Source of the DNA: Magnolia sinica
Taxonomy: Eukaryota; Streptophyta; Magnoliopsida; Magnoliales; Magnoliaceae
Length of the DNA: 64,000 bases
Assembly: GCF_029962835.1 (NCBI RefSeq)
Contig: NC_080583.1
Span: 2,294,001-2,358,000 of the forward strand
Direction: 5' to 3'
The position numbers and the translations under genes were made by a program. Of this stretch, positions 11,503 to 21,900 are shown one piece after another. Numbering within the stretch: the stretch's first letter is position 1; each line of letters starts with the position of its first letter. The notes below the pieces were generated by a model that ran no database searches, was not told the DNA's origin, and saw only the letters and a program-made list of their open reading frames with translations.

Positions 11503-13097
11503 ATTTTGCTAGTCCCGAGCAAAATATGCGAAAAGTAAGTTGAGAATTACAGAACAATTTCTATAAACTCATGTGATTTTTGTAGAATAATCCAGATATG
11601 AGAATTCCCAGATTCATGAATGTTGGATATTACTTCCTCCTAGACTCAAGCGCACGGTAAACTTCATAGTCAAGTTCAAATATTAATCCATTAATTAGAA
11701 CAATTCTACACATCGAGTTCCATGGGTGTATAGTGTAATCACGGCTTATCATCATTAAGAGATTCAATTGTCAAATTTCTATGATACATTGATGTTCGAA
11801 TGAGCATTCAAGACAACCAAAACCTAAACCAGAAATTGCCTTACAATTCTCTCTCTTTTTTTTCTTTTTCTTTTTTTTTTTTTCATTCGTCCAGCTTTTG
11901 ATTTTTCCATCAAGGGGAAAGGGAATCGCATCCACACCTATAAGGAGCAAACCTATGATGAAGATCGTACACCCAACCCTTTCCTGATGACAACTGTTTT
12001 TTTTTTTTTTTTTAGCTGGGTATTCTTTTTCTTTCTTTCATTCATTCATTCTTTTTTTCTTTTTTTTTTCTTTTTTTTTTTTTTTAATTCTTTGTATTGA
12101 ACAAGATGAACAATTCCCCAGGTTGGTTCCTTCCATGCTTAATGATCACCAAGTTACAATTCAATATCGAACTGAAACCTTAATGTGCAAGCGAGATGTG
12201 ACCTGTGAATCCATGACTCAATCAATGTTTACAACTTTTAATAATGGATTAACAATTCAAACTTAGCTGTGAAATTCAATAGATAACTGAATCCAAGAGT
12301 CATAAAGTACCAACATCACGCATCTTGAAATTCTAAGTGCCCTAGATGGCCATCAAAATCACTTCGAATTCATCAGAAATCCTGAAAAATTAAAAAAATT
12401 TCACAACTTTTGCTCAAGACCAAGAAAATACTGATTAGGAAACCTAATCTCCCACCCCCAACCAAAAATCTACATTGTCCTCAATGTAAAAGAAATAAAC
12501 ATGTAATGCACATGAGACAACGGAAATATAGGAGGAGTGATGGAAAGATAGTACCTGGATGAAAAGAATCAAGAGGCTTTCCAAAGATATCTACGTAAGA
12601 TCGGGTCAGCACAAGAGAGAAACCAACAGAAGTAAAATAAAAATAACAAAAATGAAATCCTACCTACACCACTTTCGCAGGTACTCTCGATTGCATTTAG
12701 CGTATGCAACAAGCCTTTAAACCCCTAGGTTACCCCTAGTGGACGAGTTGTAGTCTCGTGAGGGTTTGCAGTAATGTTACCCACAAACATTGAACTAACT
12801 AAATAGGAAAATAAAATGGAATGAAAAGCTGGATTAGCTCCCAGGAGCGCTAAGTTTACAGTCTATCCTAAAACAGCATAAAGGAAACTACCCTAGTCCC
12901 AAGAAAGCAAGGAAAAACTACTGAGTCAAGCCGCAAGGTTCCTCTTTCGGCCAGTATCTTGATAAGTTTCTCAGTAAGTTCCTCAACAAGATCATCCAAA
13001 AGCCCTTTTTGCAATAGGCTTGGACGCCTTGGAGCATGACCTTCCATAGAAACTTATGTACCTCATAAGAAATTTTTCGTTGAAGTGCTTGAGGTAT
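11503..13097 (-). other. internal non-coding part of the LTR element
   Basis: Between the ORF stop and the polypurine tract lie 1.6 kb without a long frame. It includes homopolymer T/TTTC runs at about 11850-11882 and 11995-12085. This is where pol would be expected in an autonomous element; I see no polymerase motif remnants. Confidence 0.6.
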
Positions 13098-14705
13098 CTA
13101 TAGTATATACGATTCACCTGTGACAGAAGAAGTTTTAACGTTAGTATCCCATAGTGAATCAGAAACTACAGGTAGATAAAGTTTAGAAAACTTCACAAGA
13201 AGTAATGTAGTCTCAACACATTCCGAAGTGTCAGACTTCGGTTCAATTTTCAGCTCCTCCTCCCTTAATGGTAAACATTCAGGATCTGTGGAAGAAGGGC
13301 CTTCAAAGTAAGGGTTCTCTCGGTCAGTGATGACTACCGAGATGTTGTCTTGCAAGGCATTCACTATGTCTCTTATCATGGGATCATTTGAATCTGCAAA
13401 GTGTGTCAAACAATCATCAAAAGAGTTGGGACATTCAGCTGAGGGTGACTCATTTTCCACATTAAAACTTGTGATGATCTGCCCAAGGAATCCATTGTCT
13501 TTAAAGGTAAACGGAGGTGTGCTCTCTTTCTCCAGCCCTACACAGATAGATTGAAAATCAATAGGGGAAGCATTGATGTGATCACTTTGTTCATTGAAAC
13601 TACTCAATCGAGGTGTTGAATTGTCAAACGTGTACAGCTCAGATGGTGGCCTCAACTTAGTGGTTTCAATTTCCAAGGTCGTAGCGAGCAACTCGTCCTT
13701 CTCTCGAATCACATCATCATTTAATTCAGAGGAGTGGTCCAAACATATTTCACAAGAGTTAGAAGGGTCGATTGTAAGGGGCTCATCCTCCACCTTAAAA
13801 TCAGACATGTCAGGTGAGGGGAGTGGCTCATTATGACCGACCACTTCATGTACATTTTGATCATTGACTTGGACCAAACTTGAGATTGATTCTAGGGGAC
13901 TTTGGGCTGTGTATTCATGATCATCATCCCAATAAGCATCATTGTCTGATTCCGTGCAATACACACTTGGGATGGGGTCGCTCTCCTCACATTCTACACC
14001 TAAGTTCGGTTGAGGTTTGAAAAAACTAACCTCTACGTCATCATTGAGATCCTGTGTGTCATGTGAGGAAAGTGTGTCATCATCACTGTATTTGAAAGAT
14101 ACCCACGCATCTTGACCATTCCTTTGAACAGTCATTGAGATCAACTCATCGGGAAATTGAACCATATGCTCATTGATAGAATCCAACTCCTCATTTGTAA
14201 TTCCAGAGTTCTTCCAAAGCGAGTTAGGATCACTTTTCTCGCATTGTATTTCTGGAATGAATTGTGGTTGAGATAACCGAGCCTCCTCTATCTTATCAAG
14301 GCACGAATTAAGCGCTTCCAACGATTTTCTCATTTCCGTGAGATAGGCCAGGCTACGCTGAGCTGAATCCTCTTGGATTGTTTCTGGTTGAATATCAATG
14401 GTAGGGTATCCAAGAGGATAATCATTATAACATATAATTGGTTCATCTTCCAAATTTTGATGTTTCCCCTGGTAATAGTCATACTGATCATACATGGGAG
14501 AATATGATGGTTGATAATAATCCTCGTTTCCATAATTACGATCATATACGGCCCTATTAACAGATGGAACATAATGTTTTAGTTGGTTCTCAATGTCTGT
14601 TCTTGATGGAGAAAAATCTTGAGGTATACGTTGAATTCCATAACCCTCAGGCATTCCCCAATATCTCTTATCCATCTCGGCATATGCACGTACCCATGCT
14701 TCCAT
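13098..14705 (-). CDS. unrecognised 535-aa acidic protein of the LTR element
   Basis: The only long ORF of the element, starting at MEAWVRAYAEMDKRYWGMPE about 610 nt after the primer-binding site and uninterrupted to its stop. I do not recognise the family, and no zinc knuckle (CX2CX4HX4C), capsid-like, protease or polymerase motif is visible. Residues 55-90 are Tyr/Asp-rich. The middle and C-terminal parts are strongly acidic and contain diverged internal repeats: CEKSDPNS (about 155) resembles CEESDPIP (about 240), and FKVEDEPLTIDPSNSCEICL (about 305) resembles FNVENESPSAECPNSFDDCL (about 414). The last ~40 residues are more hydrophobic (TTLLLVKFSKLYLPVVSDSL). An intact frame in a young element suggests recent constraint, or simply recency. 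It could be a highly diverged gag or an accessory protein; function unknown. Confidence 0.6.
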   Translation of the reverse strand: MEAWVRAYAEMDKRYWGMPEGYGIQRIPQDFSPSRTDIENQLKHYVPSVNRAVYDRNYGNEDYYQPSYSPMYDQYDYYQGKHQNLEDEPIICYNDYPLGYPTIDIQPETIQEDSAQRSLAYLTEMRKSLEALNSCLDKIEEARLSQPQFIPEIQCEKSDPNSLWKNSGITNEELDSINEHMVQFPDELISMTVQRNGQDAWVSFKYSDDDTLSSHDTQDLNDDVEVSFFKPQPNLGVECEESDPIPSVYCTESDNDAYWDDDHEYTAQSPLESISSLVQVNDQNVHEVVGHNEPLPSPDMSDFKVEDEPLTIDPSNSCEICLDHSSELNDDVIREKDELLATTLEIETTKLRPPSELYTFDNSTPRLSSFNEQSDHINASPIDFQSICVGLEKESTPPFTFKDNGFLGQIITSFNVENESPSAECPNSFDDCLTHFADSNDPMIRDIVNALQDNISVVITDRENPYFEGPSSTDPECLPLREEELKIEPKSDTSECVETTLLLVKFSKLYLPVVSDSLWDTNVKTSSVTGESYIL

Positions 14706-15318
14706 GGTAGAACCCTAACTCTGAGTCTAATTCTAAAAAAAATAGAAGAAAAGATCCTACAGAAGTATGGAAAGTAAGAGGAGGAGAAGTTAGAAAGAAG
14801 GTACCAAATGAGAAGTTCCTATGTTAAGATCCTGTAAAAGAAAACAATAGAAAGTTAGTTTCTAAAAAGGAAAGTTCCCTAAACCTAGAAGCTAAGTTAG
14901 TTTCTAAAAAGAAGACCTAGAATTAGAAAGTTTCTAAAATAGAAAATCGAAGCCTAAAAATAAAATAAATGAAAGATGAGTTAGTTTCTAAAATTAGAAA
15001 GAATTTCTAAAAGGGGAAATAATTAACCTAGTTTCTAAAAACAAAAGATGAAGGTTTAAAAATAAACTAGTTCCTAAAAATAAAAAATACTAGAAAATAG
15101 AAAATTTTCAAAACTCAAATCCTAATTCTAAAAATAGAAAAAGTAGAGGAATTAGAAAGGGATTACCAGTTTAGAAGTTTATGTCAGGATCCTACAAAAC
15201 AGGAAACAAGTTAGTTCTAAAAATCAAATAGAAATAAAAATCTAAGACTAAGGTTAGTAAAATCCTAATCTCAAACTAATTCTAAAACTAATTAATTTCA
15301 AAGAATCGTAACCGTCAG
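14706..15318 (-). repeat. leader of the LTR element with TTTTTAGAAACTA-type repeats
   Basis: Between primer-binding site and ORF, the minus strand repeats TTTTTAGAAACTA-like words many times (as given: AGTTTCTAAAAA at about 14853, 14899, 14977, 15029 and variants). AT-rich, purine-rich, without a frame. Confidence 0.6.
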
Positions 15319-15336
15319 TCCCTGGCAACGGCGCCA
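15319..15336 (-). other. primer-binding site, tRNA-Asp type
   Basis: The minus strand reads TGGCGCCGTTGCCAGGGA starting with the terminal TGG expected opposite tRNA-CCA. It differs at one base from the TGGCGCCGTTGCCGGGGA site I know from Athila/Calypso-like elements, attributed to tRNA-Asp. It lies six bases inside the 5' LTR. Confidence 0.75.
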
Positions 15337-15342
15337 AAAACT

Positions 15343-17556
15343 TGTTCACTCCCCAAGTATAGGGTTGTGATGTAGTAATAAACTCGGTAAGACCGAGGTC
15401 GAATCCACAGGGACTGATACCTGTACGTTATCTGAAACTAGGTAGAAATAGAACTAGCCTAAGATGTAATCAAAATCAAATGTAAATTTAAGGAATAATT
15501 GTAGAATAATTATCTAAAACTTAAGGAATTCAGAGAAAGGAAACTAGAGATTCAGAGGATCCACTTGTAGAGATCAAGGAGATCTTATGCCTGCATCAAG
15601 GATTATGGAATTCAAACTGAACTTACTTGATCTGGTTTTCAAGAGATGAAAGGTATATGAATTAGAATGGATTCCATCACTACACCATGCCCAGGAGACA
15701 AAGCAAACAACAGGATTAAACTAATTACCAACCAATCAACAGTGCATGAAAGTTAGGAAGGGTACCATCATCCAACCATGCCCAGGAGACGATGGTGAAC
15801 AACAAGGCCTCCTGACGTCATAAACATCAAAAGGGAAAAAGAAATATTCAAAGCCATTGCAAACCCATTGTACTTTCAGTCACAACAGACCATTAAAGAC
15901 TAGGAAAATATTCCTTTGATAATCAACTTAAAATCAAATTCAGTTCAGAAATTTAAATTAAAGGCACAAAGTAGGATCTCACATCTCGCTACAGGCTTCA
16001 CCTCTTAGCCCTAGCTAAGAGGTTTAGCCACACATGAATGGGCTAAGTCTTAAAAAAATGAAAGAAATATAAAGGAAAAGAAGAGAAAAACCAGGCTGCT
16101 TCACTTCTCTCTCTCCATTCCTCAGCTTTTTCTTCTTTTCTTCTTCTTTTCTTCCGTTCCTTCAAAGCCAACCCAGACGTCCAGCCCAAGCCACCCCTGT
16201 CTTCCCGTTCCAACCACCACCTGTTGACAGCAGCCAAAACCGAGCCCTCTTGCTCCAGCGCTCAGTAGCAGCCAAGGTGCCTCCACCTGCCCGTCCAAAG
16301 CTCCCCGTTTCTCTTCCTTCCTTCCCTTTTTTCCAAAACTCCTCCCCAACTCCAGACGAGCCTCCAGCCCTGCCTTTTTTCTCTTTCTTTATAGGTGCCA
16401 GGGGCTGTGCAGGAGAGGCCTGGCCGGATTGCGAAATCCTTCGCGGCAGATTCCTCGCGGAACTCTGTTTCTGCGCCAGGAAACGCTCAGCCTGATTGCG
16501 TTTGGACTGAGTTTGAGAGAAGGAGTCTTCCCCTCTTTGAAATCTGCCAGCATGGTGAGTGTAAGCACCCATTGTATGATCAAATGGACGGTTTGGATCG
16601 CTGATCCGTTCACGGACGGAGGCCTGCAACTTCCCGCAACTTCCGGCTTTCCCGGACGCGCGTAAGCTTACGCGGACGCGCTGACGTGTTCAGTGGGACC
16701 CGTGGCGATGTTTCTGATGAAATCCACCCCGTCCATCAGATTCCTCTCGATTTTTCGGTCAAGAATGGGTGGTTTTGAACGTCCATTGACGCGGCCCAGA
16801 GAAGAAATCACCTCAAAAATCGTTTTGAACGTCGCAGGACCGCCTGTTTGTGGCCTCTGTATCGCGCACGTGTGCTTGCATGGGTCCAAAAGTTCAGCAA
16901 GGTTTTGTAGTAGTCGAGGCTCTCTACACGATGGACGGTTTGGATTGTCCGTACGTATGCTCTGTGGGGCCCACTAGCGTCCATAAAAACGGACAGCGTC
17001 CGTCCGTTTTACGTGAAACGGCAGTTGCCGTATTTGAGAAGGAGATGCGGGTCAGCGCTGCTGACCCGCGTAACGTGGTTCGGTGCGGCTCGGCACGTGT
17101 ACACGTGCAGTGTACACGCCTCACGTACAAGCCCCAATGTGATGTGATTTGAAAATCCGATCCAGCCATTTACTTTCTCATCTTATTTAAACCGTCGAGA
17201 CCAAAGTTGAGACAGTTCCAGATATCAGGTGGGCCCATGTATGAAGTTTTGAGCCAATCAGATGGCAAGAACTATGTGATCTTGCATTTTTCACTAATTT
17301 TGGGCCTCTTTAACGTGAATGGCCTGATTTCCTCGGATCCCTGGTGTGTAATTCCATTGATCTTGGTCCCCTGGAGTCCGTCCCTTGCCTTGGGTGTCAT
17401 CAGAGCGTTAAATCCATGGTTTAAGCACCCTTTTTCAGTTCATGCTTGTAAATACACTCTGCATCACAAATACAATTAAATCAGGCCATTAAACGGTATC
17501 ATGCTTGTAAATTCATGCAATAACTGGGTCTGATATGCAATATTTGACCCTCAACA
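15343..17556 (-). repeat. 5' LTR (2214 bp)
   Basis: Same termini as 9185-11487. The 89-bp length difference is exactly explained by a 100-bp deletion (corresponding to 11069-11168, CCA microhomology at the junction), a 10-bp tandem duplication (GCAACTTCCC at 16626-16645) and one extra A. Transcription from this LTR would proceed leftwards. Confidence 0.92.
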
Positions 17557-17561
17557 CATAC
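17557..17561. repeat. target-site duplication CATAC (right)
   Basis: Identical to 9180-9184. Confidence 0.9.
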
Positions 17562-17800
17562 AAGGCCACCTTTTTTGTTGTTGCAGCCCTGGGATGCAGA
17601 AAACCTAGGATTTTTCAAAAAAATAAAAAAGTGTGCAGTGGCTCACCTTTGGGTTAGGAAGGATCCCACTCCCACACCATTTTGGTCTGTGTTTGGTCTC
17701 AAATTCACAAAATTTCTGTCTTGGATGTAGTTTTTTAGGCTACGGGTGGTCTTTGGCTATGCTTGGTCTTGCTTTGGGCTCTGAGTACTCAGAGTGATTC

Positions 17801-17943
17801 TTTTTTTCTTTTTTTTTACGTAGGCACACACACCCCACACACTCACGCTGGTGGAATTTCACCACCTATGGGTACTCGAACCCTTAACCAGGTGTTGAAA
17901 CTCCTGAGAGTCTACCACCTGAGCAAGAGTAAGGACCCTACTT
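17801..17943 (-). mobile_element. tRNA-derived SINE with target duplication
   Basis: The minus-strand reading starts near GGTCCTTACTC, has an A-box-like TGCTCAGGTGGTAGACT (17910-17928) and a B box GGGTTCGAGTACCC (17870-17883), a short body, and an A-rich tail (poly-T at 17801-17817 as given). It is flanked by AGAGTGATTC (17791-17800) and AGAGAGATTC (17944-17953), a 9/10 target duplication. The internal promoter boxes would support RNA polymerase III transcription. A degraded copy is at 48296-48446. Confidence 0.75.
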
Positions 17944-17953
17944 AGAGAGATTC

Positions 17954-18527
17954 TACAATGTGCTTTCCTTGATACAATTCAAGACCCTTCTTTCCTTGAT
18001 GAATGATTTAATTAGCTTAAGCACACTTTCGACTGGGGTGTCTATGAGGATCATAGCCCATAGGCAAACTTATAGTTTGCTAACACATTGCACTTCGTAC
18101 ATGTGGAACCAATGGTTCATAGTACTGCATTGAGTTTTCATAAAATGAATTTTGAGACATTAACATCCAAACAACACCACAAGGGGGGAAAAACAGATAC
18201 TGTTATCCAAACAACATTTCTAGATGAAATCATAATTGGAATCTGATTTCTCAGGATTTTTGTTCCCAGAAAATCTATTCGGCAGTGTCTGTTTTTGCTT
18301 CTCTGTTCAGGGTTGATTTTGAAATGAATTACAATTGAACCAAATCTTTTATTTCCTTCTCTCATCATTCATGTTAAAGGACTAGGCTTGCAATTCATGC
18401 CTGTTTTCCTTTCAAGTTGAACTTGTATTGATTGTAACTGCACCTTATTTAGAAGATTACTATTAACTTTGCTATTAGCATTCATGATATTCTTAATTTC
18501 ATAATTTTCTGATTACAGCATTTAATT
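17954..18527. other. intergenic, nothing recognised
   Basis: No protein-like frame. Part of the distal upstream region of the PPR gene. Confidence 0.4.
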
Positions 18528-18690
18528 TTGTTTTTTGTTTTTTGTTTTTTGTTTTTTTCCCCCCTAATATAGATTGAAGAAAGAAATTCATTAGAGGAAG
18601 CATGAAACAATACAAAGCGGAAAGTCATAGGTCATACATCAAGAATCAAAGAACATAAAATCCCAGGAAATGAATCCGTTGCATTCCAAA
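18528..18690 (-). mobile_element. probable LINE 3' tail
   Basis: The minus strand reads through TTGTATTGTTTCATGCTTCC and AATGAATTTCTTTCTTCAAT, then an (AAAAAAC)n tail (TTTTTTG runs at 18533-18557 as given). This is the style of plant LINE 3' ends; no coding part remains. Confidence 0.45.
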
Positions 18691-18918
18691 ATCTATATTT
18701 GTTTTACAAGATTTCATCACTTTCTGTTATACTGGATGACTTCTTTACCCTTTGTGAATGTGTAGATTTGCTTGCTTCAATGATTATATTCAAACTGCGG
18801 AGCTTCCAGCATTCAGCAGAAATAACATGTGAAGTTAGTCATTTATTCAGTAGAACCATCCATTCTTTGTTCCTTCAACATGACAAAAAGTGACGTCTTT
18901 TTGCTTTTGGATATTTGA

Positions 18919-21900
18919 GTGATTGGACTATCATTTATGCCAATTACTCATGGATTCCGTGGATTTATCAGAATCAAGATGCTATTTTTTCATTATATGT
19001 GCGCTTATAAGCTTTCGAGTTGTTCAAAGACATATTTTAGTGGGATTCATTCACTTCACCATTTTAAAAACAAGAAACCCATCAAACCAACTAAGAAGAA
19101 GATTGGAAGATCTACCAAAGACCGTGGTAAGAGGGTGGATAAAGAGCCAAAAGTTTATATGAGGAATACAATAGAAAACATATCAAAGATTTTGAGGTTC
19201 TCAACATGGGATTCGGCTCGAGAGCGGCTAGAAAGCCTCCCAATAAAATGGGATTCCTATACAATCAACCAGGTGCTGAAAACCCACCCGCCCATGGAAA
19301 AGGCTTGGCTGTTTTTCAATTGGGCGTCCCATCTGGGTGGATTTAAGCATGACCAGTTCACTTATACAACGATGCTGGACATCTTTGGGGAAGCAGGGAG
19401 GATTCCATCGATGAAATTCATCTTTCAGCAGATGCAAGAGAAAGGTATAAAGATAGATGCAGTAACATACACTTCACTAATGCATTGGCTTTCGAAGGAT
19501 GGAGATGTCGATGGATCATTTAAGATGTGGGAGGAGATGAAAGCTATGGGCTTTCGCCCGACGGTTGTGTCATATACTGCCTTTATGAAGGTTCTTTTTG
19601 ATAATAACAGGCCAAAGGAGGCTGCTGAGGTTTACAAGGAGATGCTTGAATCGAGGTGTTCGCCAAATTGCTACACTTACACAGTTTTGATTGAGCATCT
19701 AGCTGGCGTTGGTGAGTATAGTTATTTATGTTTATTTACTTTGTTTTATGCTCCACCTATGCATTGCATCTATTGTATAATGCAGTTAAAATGATTTTTT
19801 TTTTCAATTCGTGTGGAATGATGTGACAAATTCCCAGACTTTGGAAGTATTTATAGGACTGTCTAACATGTGTCATGTATGGTATGGATTTCATATTTTT
19901 ATATGTCATGTTCACCAAGTTAATTAGGCAATTCATTTAAAGATGCTCGAATGCTCTTAGAGCACTATTAAGTTATAGTGCTCCTAGTTGCATTGGAACA
20001 CCTAAGCAGTCCACCAGTCGATTAATCTAGAATGTCCATTATGTCCAACACATTTCATGGGTTACCATGCAAATATGACACCGTTCTGTTGATCTTATCC
20101 ATCTAATCAATGGCCTCTAATATGGATGGTCAAGATTGTTTGTACAATAATAGGCCTCAGTGTGGGTTGCTTATGATCCATCTATTTGATACCCTCATCA
20201 TGGATTGCATATGATTCTGAAGAATCACTTCTGTTATGCAATCCTAACCATCCCATCTGTGGGTTGGAGAAAGAATGACTCTAAAAGAGACCAAACCTAC
20301 GATGGATTTGATCATCTGATAAGTTTTGATTTTTCATGGTAGTTCTTGAAATATGTTCTAGACTTAAATGGACTGTTTAGATTGGCCTCTTGAACTCTCC
20401 AAGTACCCAATGCAACTGGCACCAGTGTTACTTATAATGCTCTGAGAGCATTGGAGCATGTCTCCAATTCATCTACATACATTTTATAGCTTGTTGATGC
20501 ACCTTGAGTTTTCAGTCATTCGTCTCTTTTATTTTGATAGACAACTTTGTTCTTCTTTCCTCCCTGTAGGAGTGCAGTATTCATAACCATTGGTATTGTG
20601 GTGACAGATTGCCCTCATTTGTATAATAGTGAAGTCTTATGAGATGCTTTCCATGCAAGGTATTCCGTAACAGTAACGGTGGCCGTAACAGCCACCACCG
20701 TTACCTTTACGATACATGTTGTAATGGCTGTTACAACCCCCGTAACAGCCGTTATGGAATTTTTTTCTTGGAAAAAAAAAAAAACCCAAAAAACCTATAT
20801 CTACCCTGTAACGTTGAAAAAAAATCCAAAAAACCTATATCTGCCCCGTAACAGACCATTACGAGGCTGTTACGGCCATTACAAGAAGTGTGATGGGCCA
20901 TTAACAGCCGGTCATTTTTTCCATAACAGCTTTTGTGGCTGTTATGACCCTATAATGTAAAACGGTTGCCACCATTACCTTTTACATAATGGCATTTACG
21001 GCACACCATGTTTCCATGATCCACTTGTAGTACTGTGGCATCTACCAGTGGTGCCGGTACCGCTCCACTGTACACTACAGTGTTACAGGGAAAATGTGGG
21101 GCCACGTGAATACATGATGCATTCATTAAATCCAACCCATCCATAATATGCACCAGAGCACATTACCCTCAGGAACCTAACATCAAACTGATCAGTGAAT
21201 CAGGTGGGCCACGCAACAGAGTATACATTGGGAGGGAATGTCCACCCTTGATTTACATGGAAAGCTCACCTCATTGTTTATTATGAAATCCACTCCATTC
21301 GGACTCCTCTTCTGGTTTGGATGAAGGCCCAGGCTGAAAATCACTGTTTTGAACTTGACGTGGACCCCGATGTAAATCAAAGGTGGGTCATTCTCTTTCA
21401 CATTTCCCTTGTCATGGCCTACTTGAGTGTTGGATGAAGATCGTTTTTAGCACCGGGGGGTAATAGGAGGTGACGCATCTGATAGACAGGTTGGATGGCC
21501 TTCATACATCACATGGGCCCGACATCTGCCTGGTAACACCATAAGCTTACACCATTACAACTCGAGCATGCCCCTTGGAGAATTCCTCTTTACTACTGAT
21601 ACTCCGGATCTTCATAAACTCATCTCTCATAATTTAATGTTCTATTAGTGATGGTATGCCTAGCACATGAATATATAGCATGTCACCATGGGCTTTCATT
21701 AGTCAGTCCAAGGTCTTCTAATGCAGATATTGTTCCTTGATGAAGCAAGAAACATATTACATGGGATAAGAAAGTCAGCCAATACACATTGGATTTGTTC
21801 AACCGACCTTATACTCTCTTTAGATAAGATGGGAACATGGATGCACGTTGGATTTTTACAAACGGATTATGGTTTGGGTTTACGCTTAAATTTTAGTTCC

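Larger units (their letters stand above)
9185..17556 (-). mobile_element. complete non-autonomous LTR retrotransposon
   Basis: An 8.4-kb element read on the minus strand. The two LTRs (15343-17556 as 5' LTR, 9185-11487 as 3' LTR) begin TGTTGAGGGTCAAA and end GGGGAGTGAACA. Identical CATAC target duplications flank it (9180-9184 and 17557-17561). A primer-binding site lies two bases inside the 5' LTR and a G-rich polypurine-like tract abuts the 3' LTR. The internal region (3.86 kb) holds a single long ORF and no recognisable gag, protease, reverse transcriptase, RNase H or integrase, so it must be mobilised in trans. I count about 30 substitutions by eye between LTRs plus two clear indels, which suggests a fairly recent insertion. 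The primer-binding site resembles the tRNA-Asp type known from Athila/Calypso-like Ty3-gypsy elements; lineage is inferred from that alone. Confidence 0.9.

Noticed and set aside
17870-17929. Possible tRNA gene on the minus strand
   Set aside because: A and B boxes are present, but there is no cloverleaf acceptor stem, and the element has an A-rich tail and target duplication: it is a SINE.
18699-18893. Possible upstream coding exon of the PPR gene
   Set aside because: The frame is closed before 18919 and no splice pair joins it convincingly. Homology to At2g01390 begins only after residue ~80 of the chosen model.
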